Shown here in pieces: positions 37,298-45,128 of a stretch of 64,000 nucleotides of DNA; the stretch's first letter is position 1, and each line of letters opens with the position of its first letter. Origin of the DNA: Pseudomonas viridiflava (lineage in GTDB: Bacteria; Pseudomonadota; Gammaproteobacteria; Pseudomonadales; Pseudomonadaceae); NCBI RefSeq assembly GCF_900573885.1, contig NZ_UPSE01000453.1, forward strand, positions 434,001-498,000, written 5' to 3'. The notes under the pieces were generated by a model. It made no database searches, was not told the DNA's origin, and saw nothing but the letters and a program-made list of their open reading frames with translations. Position numbers and translations under genes: made by a program.

Positions 37298-37882
37298 TTA
37301 CTGACCCAGTACCTGGCCAATGGTTGGATCCTTGAAGGTACGGGTCAGGGCATCGCTCAACACGTCACTGACCAGCTTGGTGTTGGTGTCCTGGTTCGGC
37401 GCCATGCCGAATTTCTGGTCCAGGGTGGCGCCGTAGCGGCCGCTATAGCGGCGAGTGGCGTTCTGCACATCAACACGGAACGTCGCACCAATGCTGGCTT
37501 CGGTGACGTACATGCCTTCCTTGGGCGACTGGTATTTCAGGTCGGCCAGCGTAAGGGTGATTTGCGGCGCGTTCATCGCACCCGCCGATGGGGTGAAACC
37601 CAGCAGGCGCACAGCGGCTTCGGCTTGCTGTTGCAGCTTGGGCACGATGTCGGCACCGGCGACGCTGATGGCGCTGGTTTCGGGGTACAGACCGCCACGG
37701 GTGCCGAGAATTGGCGAAGGACGACCGTCTACCACACGCACGATTACCGGCTGCCCCTGGCCAACCGGCGTCAGGTTGCCGTTGAGTTTTGGCGTCGGGC
37801 TCAGTTGTTGCGGGCTGTGGGCACAGCCAACCAGCGCCAGGCTGGTTACAGCGATCAGACCTAACAGCAGACGGTGCAGCAT
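37298..37882 (-). CDS. YajG family lipoprotein
   Basis: The 194-residue product has a lipoprotein signal peptide with the lipobox LALVG-Cys and then HSPQQLSPTPKLNGN. The mature region has VVDGRPSPILGTRGGLYPET and LTLADLKYQSPKEGMYVTEA, typical of YajG lipoproteins anchored in the outer membrane; their role is unclear. The second ATG (37882) is preferred because GGAGAG lies 8 bases before it, while the first ATG at 37888 is too close. It is monocistronic. Confidence 0.87.
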   Translation of the reverse strand: MLHRLLLGLIAVTSLALVGCAHSPQQLSPTPKLNGNLTPVGQGQPVIVRVVDGRPSPILGTRGGLYPETSAISVAGADIVPKLQQQAEAAVRLLGFTPSAGAMNAPQITLTLADLKYQSPKEGMYVTEASIGATFRVDVQNATRRYSGRYGATLDQKFGMAPNQDTNTKLVSDVLSDALTRTFKDPTIGQVLGQ

Positions 37883-38404
37883 GCTCATCTCTCCACAGGG
37901 TTGGAACGCCCGGTTGGGCCGCTAAAAGTGGCCGCAGTATACCCAGCGCAGCGGCGGCCTGACAGCGCTGAAGGTTGAGACAAAAGCGCCTTTGCGAGGT
38001 TCCGGAAAAGCACCGTTCGGGGTCGTCCAGCGATCCATCGCTACCGGTCGGCCTGCGCGCAAACCACACGCAGGCGTTGGCGGGCTGACCGGTGGGTGAA
38101 TAAAAGTCACGCTAAAAAACCAACTTTTGTCATTTCACCGTTATAATCGCGCCCCGCATTATAAGGTCGTCTCCTGCTCGGGCCGCGCAGCTACCCTGAT
38201 GTACTCAGCATCAGTGAGCACCGCCCCAGAGAGTCGCCCACTTCGCGTGACCTTTGCACTATCTCTGCCTTGCTCCAGCACCTTGTTTACACGGGTGTAA
38301 AAGCGCGCAGATCGTAGCCACAAGGCACCCGAACTTTTGAGGTTCACGTTTCCAAAAGAACGTGAAAAAACGGTTTCACAACTTCACAAGAGTGTGGCGA
38401 GCAA
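37883..38404. other. 522-base intergenic region upstream of mqo
   Basis: No protein-coding gene supported. A TATAAT hexamer lies at 38142-38147 pointing toward mqo. If used, it would give a leader of about 250 bases, which contains a hairpin TTCACGTT/AACGTGAA at 38343-38366. A small RNA in 38155-38340 is conceivable but no terminator ends it. Confidence 0.5.
38142..38147 (+). promoter_or_regulatory. Candidate -10 box for mqo
   Basis: A perfect TATAAT in an AT-rich stretch (AAAAAACCAACTTTTGTC upstream), but with no good -35 at 17 bases. Confidence 0.4.
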
Positions 38405-39919
38405 ATGGCGCAAAACGATTACGAGGCTGTCGATGTGCTGCTGGTAGGTGCCGGCATCATGAGCGCGACATTGGCCGTGCTGTTGAAAGAGCTCGACCCC
38501 GGCATCAAGCTGGAAGTCGCTGAAATGCAGGCGTCCGGGGCCATTGAAAGCTCCAATCCCTGGAACAACGCCGGTACCGGCCACGCCGGTCTGTGTGAAC
38601 TGAACTACACCCCCGAAGCCGCCGACGGTTCGGTGGACATCAAAAAAGCCGTGAACATCAACACCCAGTTCGAGGTGTCGAAACAGTTCTGGGCTCACCT
38701 CATGCAGCAAGGCAACTTCGGTTCGCCGAAAGCCTTCATCAACCCCATCCCGCACCTGAGCTTCGTACAGGGCGACAAGGGCATCCAATTCCTCAAAACC
38801 CGCCACGCTGCCATGGTTAAACACCATGCCTTCGATGACATGCAGTACACCGAAGACAAAGGCGTAATGGCCGAGTGGATGCCGCTGATGATGCCCGGCC
38901 GCGCTGCCGACGAAGCCGTCGCCGCCACCCGCGTCGAATCCGGCACCGACGTCAACTTCGGTGCCCTGACCACGCAACTGTTGAAATTCCTTGGCGAGCA
39001 AAGCGATTGCCGCGTGAGCTACAACCAGAAGGTTGTCGGCCTCAAGCGCACCGATAAAGGCTGGCGCGTCAGCATCAAGAACACCCAGTCGGGCGCCACC
39101 CGCGAAGTGGACACCCGCTTCGTATTCCTCGGCGCCGGCGGCGCTGCCCTGCCCTTGCTGCAGATGTCTGGCATTCCGGAAGGCAAAGGTTTCGGCGGCT
39201 TCCCGGTCAGCGGCCAGTGGCTGCGTTGCGACGACCCGGAAATTGTCAAACAGCACGAAGCCAAGGTGTACAGCCAGGCAGCGGTGGGTTCGCCGCCGAT
39301 GTCGGTTCCACACCTGGACACCCGCGTAGTCGACGGCAAGAAATCGCTGCTGTTCGGGCCATATGCCGGCTTCAGCACCAAGTTCCTCAAGCACGGCTCG
39401 TTCCTCGACCTGCCGCTGTCGGTTCGCCCGAGCAACCTCGGCCCGATGCTGGCCGTGGCGCGCGACAACTTCGACTTGACCAAGTACCTGATCAGCGAAG
39501 TGCTGCAATCGAGCGAACAGCGCATGGAATCGCTCAAGCGTTTCTTCCCGCTGGCCAAGGCCTCGGATTGGCGTCTGGAGATTGCCGGTCAGCGCGTGCA
39601 GATCATCAAGAAAGACCCGAAAAAAGGCGGCATCCTGCAGTTCGGTACCGAACTGGTCGCCGCCAAAGACGGCACCATCGCCGCCTTGCTGGGCGCCTCG
39701 CCCGGCGCCTCGGTGACGGTGTCGATCATGCTGGAACTGATCGAGCGTTGCTTCCCGGAGCAGGTGAACGCAGCCTGGGCTGAAAAGCTCAAAGCCATCT
39801 TCCCGGCTCGCGAGAAAGCGCTGGAAACAGACGCCACGCTGTACCGCGACGTGAACGCCCGCAGCAACGAGTTGCTGGGGTTGACGCCGCGTAAGGTGGA
39901 GTCTGCGGCGACGGTTTGA
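38405..39919 (+). CDS. mqo: Malate:quinone oxidoreductase
   Basis: The 504-residue protein matches Mqo throughout: FAD-binding [20 protein letters not shown] at the N-terminus, [49 protein letters not shown] and the C-terminal [20 protein letters not shown]. It is a peripheral membrane flavoenzyme that oxidises malate to oxaloacetate and passes electrons to the quinone pool, the main malate dehydrogenase route in pseudomonads. It is monocistronic with a strong terminator 20 bases after the stop. Confidence 0.97.
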   Translation: MAQNDYEAVDVLLVGAGIMSATLAVLLKELDPGIKLEVAEMQASGAIESSNPWNNAGTGHAGLCELNYTPEAADGSVDIKKAVNINTQFEVSKQFWAHLMQQGNFGSPKAFINPIPHLSFVQGDKGIQFLKTRHAAMVKHHAFDDMQYTEDKGVMAEWMPLMMPGRAADEAVAATRVESGTDVNFGALTTQLLKFLGEQSDCRVSYNQKVVGLKRTDKGWRVSIKNTQSGATREVDTRFVFLGAGGAALPLLQMSGIPEGKGFGGFPVSGQWLRCDDPEIVKQHEAKVYSQAAVGSPPMSVPHLDTRVVDGKKSLLFGPYAGFSTKFLKHGSFLDLPLSVRPSNLGPMLAVARDNFDLTKYLISEVLQSSEQRMESLKRFFPLAKASDWRLEIAGQRVQIIKKDPKKGGILQFGTELVAAKDGTIAALLGASPGASVTVSIMLELIERCFPEQVNAAWAEKLKAIFPAREKALETDATLYRDVNARSNELLGLTPRKVESAATV

Positions 39920-39939
39920 TCACTGTCCCGAACGAAAAA

Positions 39940-39968
39940 ACGGCGCCTGATGGGCGCCGTTTTTTTTT
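39940..39968 (+). terminator. Intrinsic terminator of mqo
   Basis: ACGGCGCC and GGCGCCGT pair around a TGATG loop and are followed by eight T residues. Confidence 0.92.
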
Positions 39969-39976
39969 ACATCAGA

Positions 39977-40035
39977 AGCATCGCGGCTAAAGCCGCTCCT
40001 ACAGATCGTGTAGGAGCGGCTTTAGCCGCGATGCT
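39977..40035. repeat. Inverted pair of REP elements with perfect 27-base arms
   Basis: The arms (39977-40003 and 40009-40035) are perfect inverted copies, beginning AGCATCGCGGCTAAAGCCGC, with a 5-base loop GATCG. It lies between convergent transcription units. Confidence 0.92.
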
Positions 40036-40046
40036 TTTGAACAGAC

Positions 40047-40072
40047 AAAAAAAGCCCCACCAAAGCGGGGCT
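40047..40072 (-). terminator. Terminator of the TetR-old yellow enzyme operon
   Basis: On the minus strand AGCCCC and GGGGCT pair around an 8-base loop and are followed by seven T residues. Confidence 0.8.
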
Positions 40073-40110
40073 CAAAGTGCGGCGCCGCAAGGGCACCGCA
40101 AAGGGAAACA

Positions 40111-41220
40111 TCACACCAGGCTGGTCAATGCATCACGGCTGAACGGAAGAATCTCGTCTTCACGGCCGTCACGTACTTTCAGCGCCCAATCCGGGTCAAC
40201 CAGCAGCGCACGACCCACGGCTACCAGATCGAACTCCTGCTTGTTCAAGCGCTCCAGCAAAGCGTCGAGCTTCTCGGGCTGAGCGACCTTGTCGGTCTTG
40301 ACCATGAACTGCATGAACTCGCCATCCAGGCCAACGCTGCCGACGGTAATGGTCGGTTTGCCGGTGAGCTTGCGGGTCCAGCCGGCCAGGTTGAGGTCGG
40401 AGCCTTCGAATTCTGGTTCCCAGAAACGGCGGGTGGAGCAGTGGAAGATATCCACTCCGGCATCCGACAACGGCTGCAGGAATTCACCCAACGCTTCCGG
40501 CGTGGTGACCAGGCGCGCGGTGTAGTCCTGCTGCTTCCATTGCGAGAAACGGAAGATGATCGGAAACGTGGGGCTGGTGGCAGCGCGCACGGCCTTGATC
40601 AGCTCGATGGCAAAACGCGAACGGTTGGCCAGGCTGCCGCCGTATTCGTCGTCACGTTGGTTGGAGCCTTCCCAGAAGAACTGGTCGATCAGGTAGCCGT
40701 GGGCGCCGTGGATTTCCACGCCATCCATGCCGATGGCCTGGGCGTCTTTGGCGGCCTGGGCGAAGGCGGCGATGACGTCGGCGATGTCTTGCTTGGTCAT
40801 GCCGTGCACAACCTCAACGCCGTCTTTGATTTTGCCGGTTGGGCCGTAGCCTGGAACGCTGGCATCCGGCTCGGTGCCGATGCGGCGAACGCTACCCACG
40901 TGCCAGAGTTGCGGAACAATCTTGCCGCCTTCAGCGTGTACGGCATCAACCACTTTTTTCCAGCCCGCCAGCGCGTCTTCGCCGAAGAAACGCGGCACGT
41001 GCGGGTAGCCGTTCGACGCCTGATGGCCGACGGTGGTGCCCTCGGTGACGATCAGCCCGACACCGCCGGCAGCGCGGCGACGGTAGTACTCGATCACCTT
41101 CTCGTTCGGCACACCGCCCGGCGAGAACGAACGGGTCATCGGCGCCATCACCACGCGGGTTGGCAGCTCCAGCGTGCCAAGGCGGAACGGTTCGAACAGG
41201 GCTTTCACAAGAGCGGTCAT
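40111..41220 (-). CDS. Old yellow enzyme family alkene reductase (NADH:flavin oxidoreductase)
   Basis: The 369-residue FMN protein has LFEPFRLGTLELPTRVVMAP, IVTEGTTVGHQASNGYPH, the substrate-binding motif EIHGAHGYLIDQFFWEGSNQ with RDDEYGGSLANR, and a C-terminal VAVGRALLVDPDWALK. This is the OYE/NemA/XenB class, which reduces activated alkenes, nitro compounds or N-ethylmaleimide with NAD(P)H. It lies 61 bases downstream of, and in operon with, a TetR-type repressor, the classic nemRA-like order. Exact substrate is unknown. Confidence 0.92.
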   Translation of the reverse strand: MTALVKALFEPFRLGTLELPTRVVMAPMTRSFSPGGVPNEKVIEYYRRRAAGGVGLIVTEGTTVGHQASNGYPHVPRFFGEDALAGWKKVVDAVHAEGGKIVPQLWHVGSVRRIGTEPDASVPGYGPTGKIKDGVEVVHGMTKQDIADVIAAFAQAAKDAQAIGMDGVEIHGAHGYLIDQFFWEGSNQRDDEYGGSLANRSRFAIELIKAVRAATSPTFPIIFRFSQWKQQDYTARLVTTPEALGEFLQPLSDAGVDIFHCSTRRFWEPEFEGSDLNLAGWTRKLTGKPTITVGSVGLDGEFMQFMVKTDKVAQPEKLDALLERLNKQEFDLVAVGRALLVDPDWALKVRDGREDEILPFSRDALTSLV

Positions 41221-41281
41221 GCGCTTCTCCTAACGGGCGTCTGGGTTGCGCAGCCTGGGCTGCGCCGTGTTTTTTCAAGAA

Positions 41282-41887
41282 TTAAACGGGCGTCAGCAGA
41301 CGCTCCAGTTGGTGCAGAAAAACGGACAGCGGCGCGGCGTTGGCGCCGGCTTTCATGCGCATCAGCGTGCCTTCCCAGGCATTGGCGATAAATTCCGCCA
41401 GCTCTACGCAATCGGTGGCGGCGCTCAGCTCACCGGCCTCGCGCGCTTCGAGCAGGCACTGCGCAAGGATGCCCACCGAGCGCTGCAGAATGCTTTCAAC
41501 CTGCAAGCCGATGGGCTGCGATGGCTCGGCCATTTCAAAACTGAGGCTGCCGATAAAACAGTGGTACTGCGGTTTTTCCTGGCGACGGAAGTGGTTCAGC
41601 AGCTCGCCGTAAAAACTCAGAATTCGTGCGCGCGGGCTCAGCGCCGGGTTGCTCAACGCCGTGGCGTAGCGCTGCAAACGCGGCGCATACAAATGCTCCA
41701 GCGCGTGCACGGCGAAGTCTTCCTTGCTGGCGAAGTAGTGATAGAACGAGCCCTTGGGAATGCCGGCGGCCTGCACAATCTCTTGCACGCCGGTGCCGTG
41801 GTAGCCGCGACGCAGCATCACTTCCGAGCCCTTGGTGAGGATCAGATCGCGCTTGTCGAGACGGATAGTGGAGGTGGCGTTGTTCAT
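41282..41887 (-). CDS. TetR family regulator (NemR-like)
   Basis: The 201-residue protein has a TetR N-terminal helix-turn-helix (ILTKGSEVMLRRGYHGTGVQ, then EIVQAAGIPKGSFYHYFASK) and a C-terminal ligand domain of the NemR/TetR_C_6 kind (KPQYHCFIGSLSFEMAEPSQ). It is likely the repressor of the old yellow enzyme gene next downstream. A palindrome GACCGGTC at 41902-41909 in its promoter region is a candidate operator. Starts at 41887 and 41899 are possible; neither has a strong ribosome-binding site. Confidence 0.88.
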   Translation of the reverse strand: MNNATSTIRLDKRDLILTKGSEVMLRRGYHGTGVQEIVQAAGIPKGSFYHYFASKEDFAVHALEHLYAPRLQRYATALSNPALSPRARILSFYGELLNHFRRQEKPQYHCFIGSLSFEMAEPSQPIGLQVESILQRSVGILAQCLLEAREAGELSAATDCVELAEFIANAWEGTLMRMKAGANAAPLSVFLHQLERLLTPV

Positions 41888-41901
41888 GGCGCCGATCATA
41901 T

Positions 41902-41909
41902 GACCGGTC
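41902..41909. promoter_or_regulatory. Candidate TetR/NemR operator palindrome
   Basis: The 8-base palindrome GACCGGTC lies 15 bases before the preferred start of the regulator gene. NemR-type repressors bind sites with GACC/GGTC half-sites; binding here is inferred. Confidence 0.45.
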
Positions 41910-42101
41910 GTCTCGTCCCGCACAGCATCATTGATGTGGGTGATAAAGCCCTACAAATGCTTCGGAAAATCCCGATATACATGGCTGTTCGTAATGGGGC
42001 GGTTTCGTCGATACCAGCTATTGAACGGGTCGATTTCAACAAAAGCGGAGCGAGTAATAGTCTGAACCCACTCTCACTCACCGGGCCGATAGGAGGCTCC
42101 A

Positions 42102-42380
42102 ATGAACCGCTTAATGACTATCGCCCTGCTGTTAACCGCCATCGTACTCACCGGCTGCGCTGGCCAAGGCCACTCCATGCTGGAGCTGAAACCCTACACC
42201 GCACTGGAAATGCACCAGAAAGCGTTGGAAGACTTGAGCCGTCAGGGCTTGTCGTTCGACGAATACCAGCTCAAACGCGCCCAATTGCAGGGCCAGCCAG
42301 TACGTGATTTCGACTTTGATGGAATGGATGAGCTCAATGCGGGCCGTAGCAATGGCAACCGCGAAGCGCATCAGGGTTGA
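42102..42380 (+). CDS. Small lipoprotein of unknown function
   Basis: The 92-residue product has a lipoprotein signal peptide (MNRLMTIALLLTAIVLTG-Cys) and a short charged, mainly helical mature part: YTALEMHQKALEDLSRQGLS, FDEYQLKRAQLQGQPVRDFD. AGGAGG precedes the ATG by 7 bases, so translation is well supported. It is divergent from the TetR regulator. No known domain was recognised. Confidence 0.78.
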   Translation: MNRLMTIALLLTAIVLTGCAGQGHSMLELKPYTALEMHQKALEDLSRQGLSFDEYQLKRAQLQGQPVRDFDFDGMDELNAGRSNGNREAHQG

Positions 42381-42396
42381 GGGACTAGCGTTTACC

Positions 42397-42461
42397 GTAG
42401 GAGCGGCTTCAGCCGCGATGCTCGGGATCTTGAAAAGCATCGCGGCTAAAGCCGCTCCTAC
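42397..42461. repeat. Inverted pair of REP elements (GGAGCGGCTTCAGCCGCGATG variant)
   Basis: The left arm has GGCTTCAGCC, the right arm GGCTAAAGCC; the arms are otherwise complementary over 26 bases around a 13-base loop. It lies between the lipoprotein and gpx genes, which converge. Confidence 0.88.
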
Positions 42462-42471
42462 AGAAACATCA

Positions 42472-42954
42472 TCAGGCCAGGGCTTTTTCGATGGCTTGAA
42501 TAATTGCAGGATCATCCGGAGGCGTTCTTGGCGAAAACCGCGCCAGCACGCGTCCATCCTGCCCAACCAGAAACTTCTCGAAATTCCAGGTGATGTCTCC
42601 GGGAAACTCCGCGCCCTCGCCCGCCAACAAGCGATACAGCGGATGCCGGCCGGGGCCGTTCACTTCGAGTTTGCTGCTCAGCGGAAAGCTGACGCCGTAG
42701 TTCAGGCTGCAGAATTCCTTGATCTCGTCTTCGCTGCCAGGCTCCTGGCCCGCGAACTGGTTGCAGGGCAAGCCAAGCACGCTGAAGCCTTGGTCTTTGT
42801 ATTGCTGATACAGGCTCTCCAGCCCCGCGTACTGAGGGGTTAGCCCGCATTTCGAGGCGACATTGACCACCAGCACAACCTTGCCCTTGAGGGGCGCGAG
42901 CGGCAATTCCTGGCCATCCAAGGCGCGTAAATTGATGTCGTGAAAAGCACTCAT
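42472..42954 (-). CDS. Glutathione peroxidase family protein
   Basis: The 160-residue thiol peroxidase has the active-site Cys36 in VVNVASKCGLTPQY, the GLPCNQFAGQEPGS segment with the catalytic Gln and resolving-type Cys, and WNFEKFLVGQDG with the catalytic Trp. It reduces hydrogen peroxide or lipid hydroperoxides in the cytoplasm, in bacteria usually with thioredoxin. The ATG at 42954 has GGAG 6 bases upstream. It follows slyD, with a terminator between them. Confidence 0.93.
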   Translation of the reverse strand: MSAFHDINLRALDGQELPLAPLKGKVVLVVNVASKCGLTPQYAGLESLYQQYKDQGFSVLGLPCNQFAGQEPGSEDEIKEFCSLNYGVSFPLSSKLEVNGPGRHPLYRLLAGEGAEFPGDITWNFEKFLVGQDGRVLARFSPRTPPDDPAIIQAIEKALA

Positions 42955-42977
42955 GACGAACTCCAAATTGTCATCGG

Positions 42978-43009
42978 ACAAAAGAAAGCGCCCGTAGGCG
43001 CCCTCTTTT
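42978..43009 (-). terminator. Probable terminator between slyD and gpx
   Basis: On the minus strand GCGCC, loop TACG and GGCGC, extended by A/T pairs, are followed by TTTCTTTT. It lies 36 bases beyond the slyD stop. Confidence 0.65.
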
Positions 43010-43044
43010 CAAATCCAGTTAGCCGCTCAGGCAGCTTAGCTGAA

Positions 43045-43530
43045 TCAATGGTGGTGACCACCTTCGCCATGGATATGACCATGGGCGATTTCTTCTTCGC
43101 TGGCTGCACGTACGGCAACCACTTTGATCTGGAAGTTCAAGCGTTGACCAGCCAACGGGTGGTTGCCGTCAACGGTGACGTCGTCGCCGTCCAGATCGCG
43201 AATGGTGACGATCTGCATGCTGCCGTCCGGCGCCGAAGCGTGGAACTGCATACCGACTTCAAGCTCATCAACACCTTCGAACATGCTGCGGCTCAGGGTG
43301 CTGACCAGTTCAGCGCTGTATTCGCCGTAGGCTTCTTCAGGCTCGACGGCCACGTTCAGTTCATCGCCAGCCTGCTTGCCAACCAGGGCTTTTTCCAGAC
43401 CAACGATAATGTTGCCTGCGCCTTGCAGGTATACCAGCGGAGCGCCGCCGGCAGAGCTGTCGATCACCTCACCAGCATCGTTGGTCAGGGTATAGTCGAT
43501 GGAGACGGCCGTATTGGCAGCGATCAGCAT
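43045..43530 (-). CDS. slyD: FKBP-type peptidyl-prolyl isomerase SlyD
   Basis: The 161-residue protein has an FKBP domain interrupted by the IF chaperone flap: SIDYTLTNDAGEVIDSSAGG, PLVYLQGAGNIIVGLEKALV, VDGNHPLAGQRLNFQIKVV. A histidine-rich metal-binding tail (HGHIHGEGGHHH) ends it. SlyD folds proteins at prolines and supplies nickel; the tail here is shorter than in Escherichia coli. It is divergent from the DUF3565-ackA-pta genes. Confidence 0.95.
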   Translation of the reverse strand: MLIAANTAVSIDYTLTNDAGEVIDSSAGGAPLVYLQGAGNIIVGLEKALVGKQAGDELNVAVEPEEAYGEYSAELVSTLSRSMFEGVDELEVGMQFHASAPDGSMQIVTIRDLDGDDVTVDGNHPLAGQRLNFQIKVVAVRAASEEEIAHGHIHGEGGHHH

Positions 43531-43618
43531 GGGGCAGAACCTTTGCGAAAGAGTGGAGAACGAACAAGTTTAACCAAGGGTTCGGCCGAAAGCGAACCGA
43601 GCGCAGACAGACGGCCCC

Positions 43619-43863
43619 ATGCCCCGGCGCGCAGCGCAGCGCGCATTACAGGCTTTCATCAGGATGAAGAAGGCCACTGGGTGGCGCAGCTTTCGTGCGG
43701 GCATACTCAACACTTGCGCCATCAACCGCCCTGGCAGAATCGCGACTGGGTGCAAGACCCGCTGCAACGGGCGGAACAAATCGGTCAGGCGTTCACCTGC
43801 GGCTGGTGCGCTCAGGGGCTTGAGCCGTTGAATGGAGCTACGCAGCAAGACGAGGAGCAGTGA
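43619..43863 (+). pseudogene. DUF3565 domain gene with a frameshifted or non-standard start
   Basis: From 43645 the frame encodes a typical DUF3565 protein: ITGFHQDEEGHWVAQLSCGH, QHLRHQPPWQNRDWVQDP, then FTCGWCAQG with two Cys. No ATG or GTG exists in this frame near its start. An ATG at 43619 would give MPRR but is in another frame, 26 bases before the Ile codon. Between them is a tandem GCGCA GCGCA GCGCG. Removing one 5-base unit would give an in-frame MPRRAARITGF start. Either an expansion has inactivated the gene, the assembly has an error, or the ATT at 43645 is used. The TGA overlaps the ackA ATG. Confidence 0.7.
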
Positions 43864-45047
43864 TGCAAGCACGGCATATTCTGGTGATCAATTGCGGCAG
43901 TTCGTCGATCAAGTTCGCCTTGATTCATGAAGCCCACTCGCAAACCTTTTTAAGTGGCGAAGCGCAGAACCTCGGCACCTATGACGCCGAGCTGCATTGG
44001 CGGCGCGGCGCCGAACTCGACAGCATGATGATTCCCAACGCCGACCACCGCGCCGCGCTTTCGCAGCTATTGCCGTTGGTGCAAAGCGCCTGTGGCGGCA
44101 AGCTGCATGGTATTGGTCATCGCGTGGTTCATGGCGGCGAACGCTTCAGCGCAGCGCGACGCATCGACCCCCGCGTACTCGCCGAAATCAGCGCGACCGC
44201 CCACCTCGCCCCCTTGCACAACCCGGCCAACCTGCTGGGCATCGAAGCCACGCTCAAACTCTTTCCCAACCTGCCGCAGGTGGCGGTGTTCGACACCGCA
44301 TTCCACCACAGCCTGCCCGAATTCGCTTACCGCTACGCGCTGCCCGAGAACCTTTATCGCGACCACGGCATTCGCCGCTACGGTTTCCATGGCAGCAGCC
44401 ACCGTTACGTCACCGGCCGCGCGGCAGAGATGAGCAATCTGCCGGTGGAAGACAGCTGCTGGTTGTCGGCACACCTGGGTAACGGCTGCTCAACCTGCGC
44501 GGTGGCCAACGGCCAGAGCCGCGACACCAGCATGGGCCTGACGCCACTCGAAGGCGTGGTGATGGGCACGCGCAGCGGCGACGTCGACCCCAATCTGCAC
44601 AGCCACCTGGCCCTGAGTCTTGGCTGGGACATCGAAAAAATCGACTACATGCTCAACCACGATGCCGGCCTGCTCGGCTTGTCGGGCTTGTCCAATGACA
44701 TGCGCACGCTGGAGCAAGCGCACCGTGACGGCCACGAAGGCGCAACGCTTGCCATCGAGGTGTTCTGCTATCGCCTGGCCAAATCCCTGGCCGCCATGAG
44801 CTGCGCCTTGCCGCGTCTGGATGGGCTGATTTTCACCGGCGGCATCGGCGAGAATTCGCCGCTGATTCGCAGCAAAACCGTGAGCCATTTGCGCCTGCTC
44901 AATGTGCAGCTCGACGATGAAGCCAACGAGCGTTATATCCGTGGTCTTTCCGGTACGATCCACGCCTACGGCCATCCGCGCGTACTGGTAATACCCACAA
45001 ACGAAGAGCGGCAGATCGCCCTCGATACGTTGCAGCTACTGCACTGA
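43863..45047 (+). CDS. ackA: Acetate kinase
   Basis: The 394-residue protein matches Ack[17 protein letters not shown] at the N-terminus, [53 protein letters not shown] and [13 protein letters not shown]. It interconverts acetate plus ATP and acetyl phosphate. The ATG at 43863 has GGAG 5 bases before it and overlaps the upstream TGA (TGATG); a GTG at 43860 is less likely. pta follows after 81 bases, completing the acetate-acetyl-CoA pathway. Confidence 0.96.
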   Translation: MQARHILVINCGSSSIKFALIHEAHSQTFLSGEAQNLGTYDAELHWRRGAELDSMMIPNADHRAALSQLLPLVQSACGGKLHGIGHRVVHGGERFSAARRIDPRVLAEISATAHLAPLHNPANLLGIEATLKLFPNLPQVAVFDTAFHHSLPEFAYRYALPENLYRDHGIRRYGFHGSSHRYVTGRAAEMSNLPVEDSCWLSAHLGNGCSTCAVANGQSRDTSMGLTPLEGVVMGTRSGDVDPNLHSHLALSLGWDIEKIDYMLNHDAGLLGLSGLSNDMRTLEQAHRDGHEGATLAIEVFCYRLAKSLAAMSCALPRLDGLIFTGGIGENSPLIRSKTVSHLRLLNVQLDDEANERYIRGLSGTIHAYGHPRVLVIPTNEERQIALDTLQLLH

Positions 45048-45128
45048 CAGCGCTGTCGAACAATGGGCCCTGCCAACCAGGCAGGGCTGTATAAAAAAGC
45101 GCGAACCACGCGCGGTTCAGGAACTTGC

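Noticed and set aside
38159..38347. 62-codon minus-strand frame upstream of mqo
   Set aside because: No ribosome-binding site and no homology recognised; more likely leader or spacer DNA.
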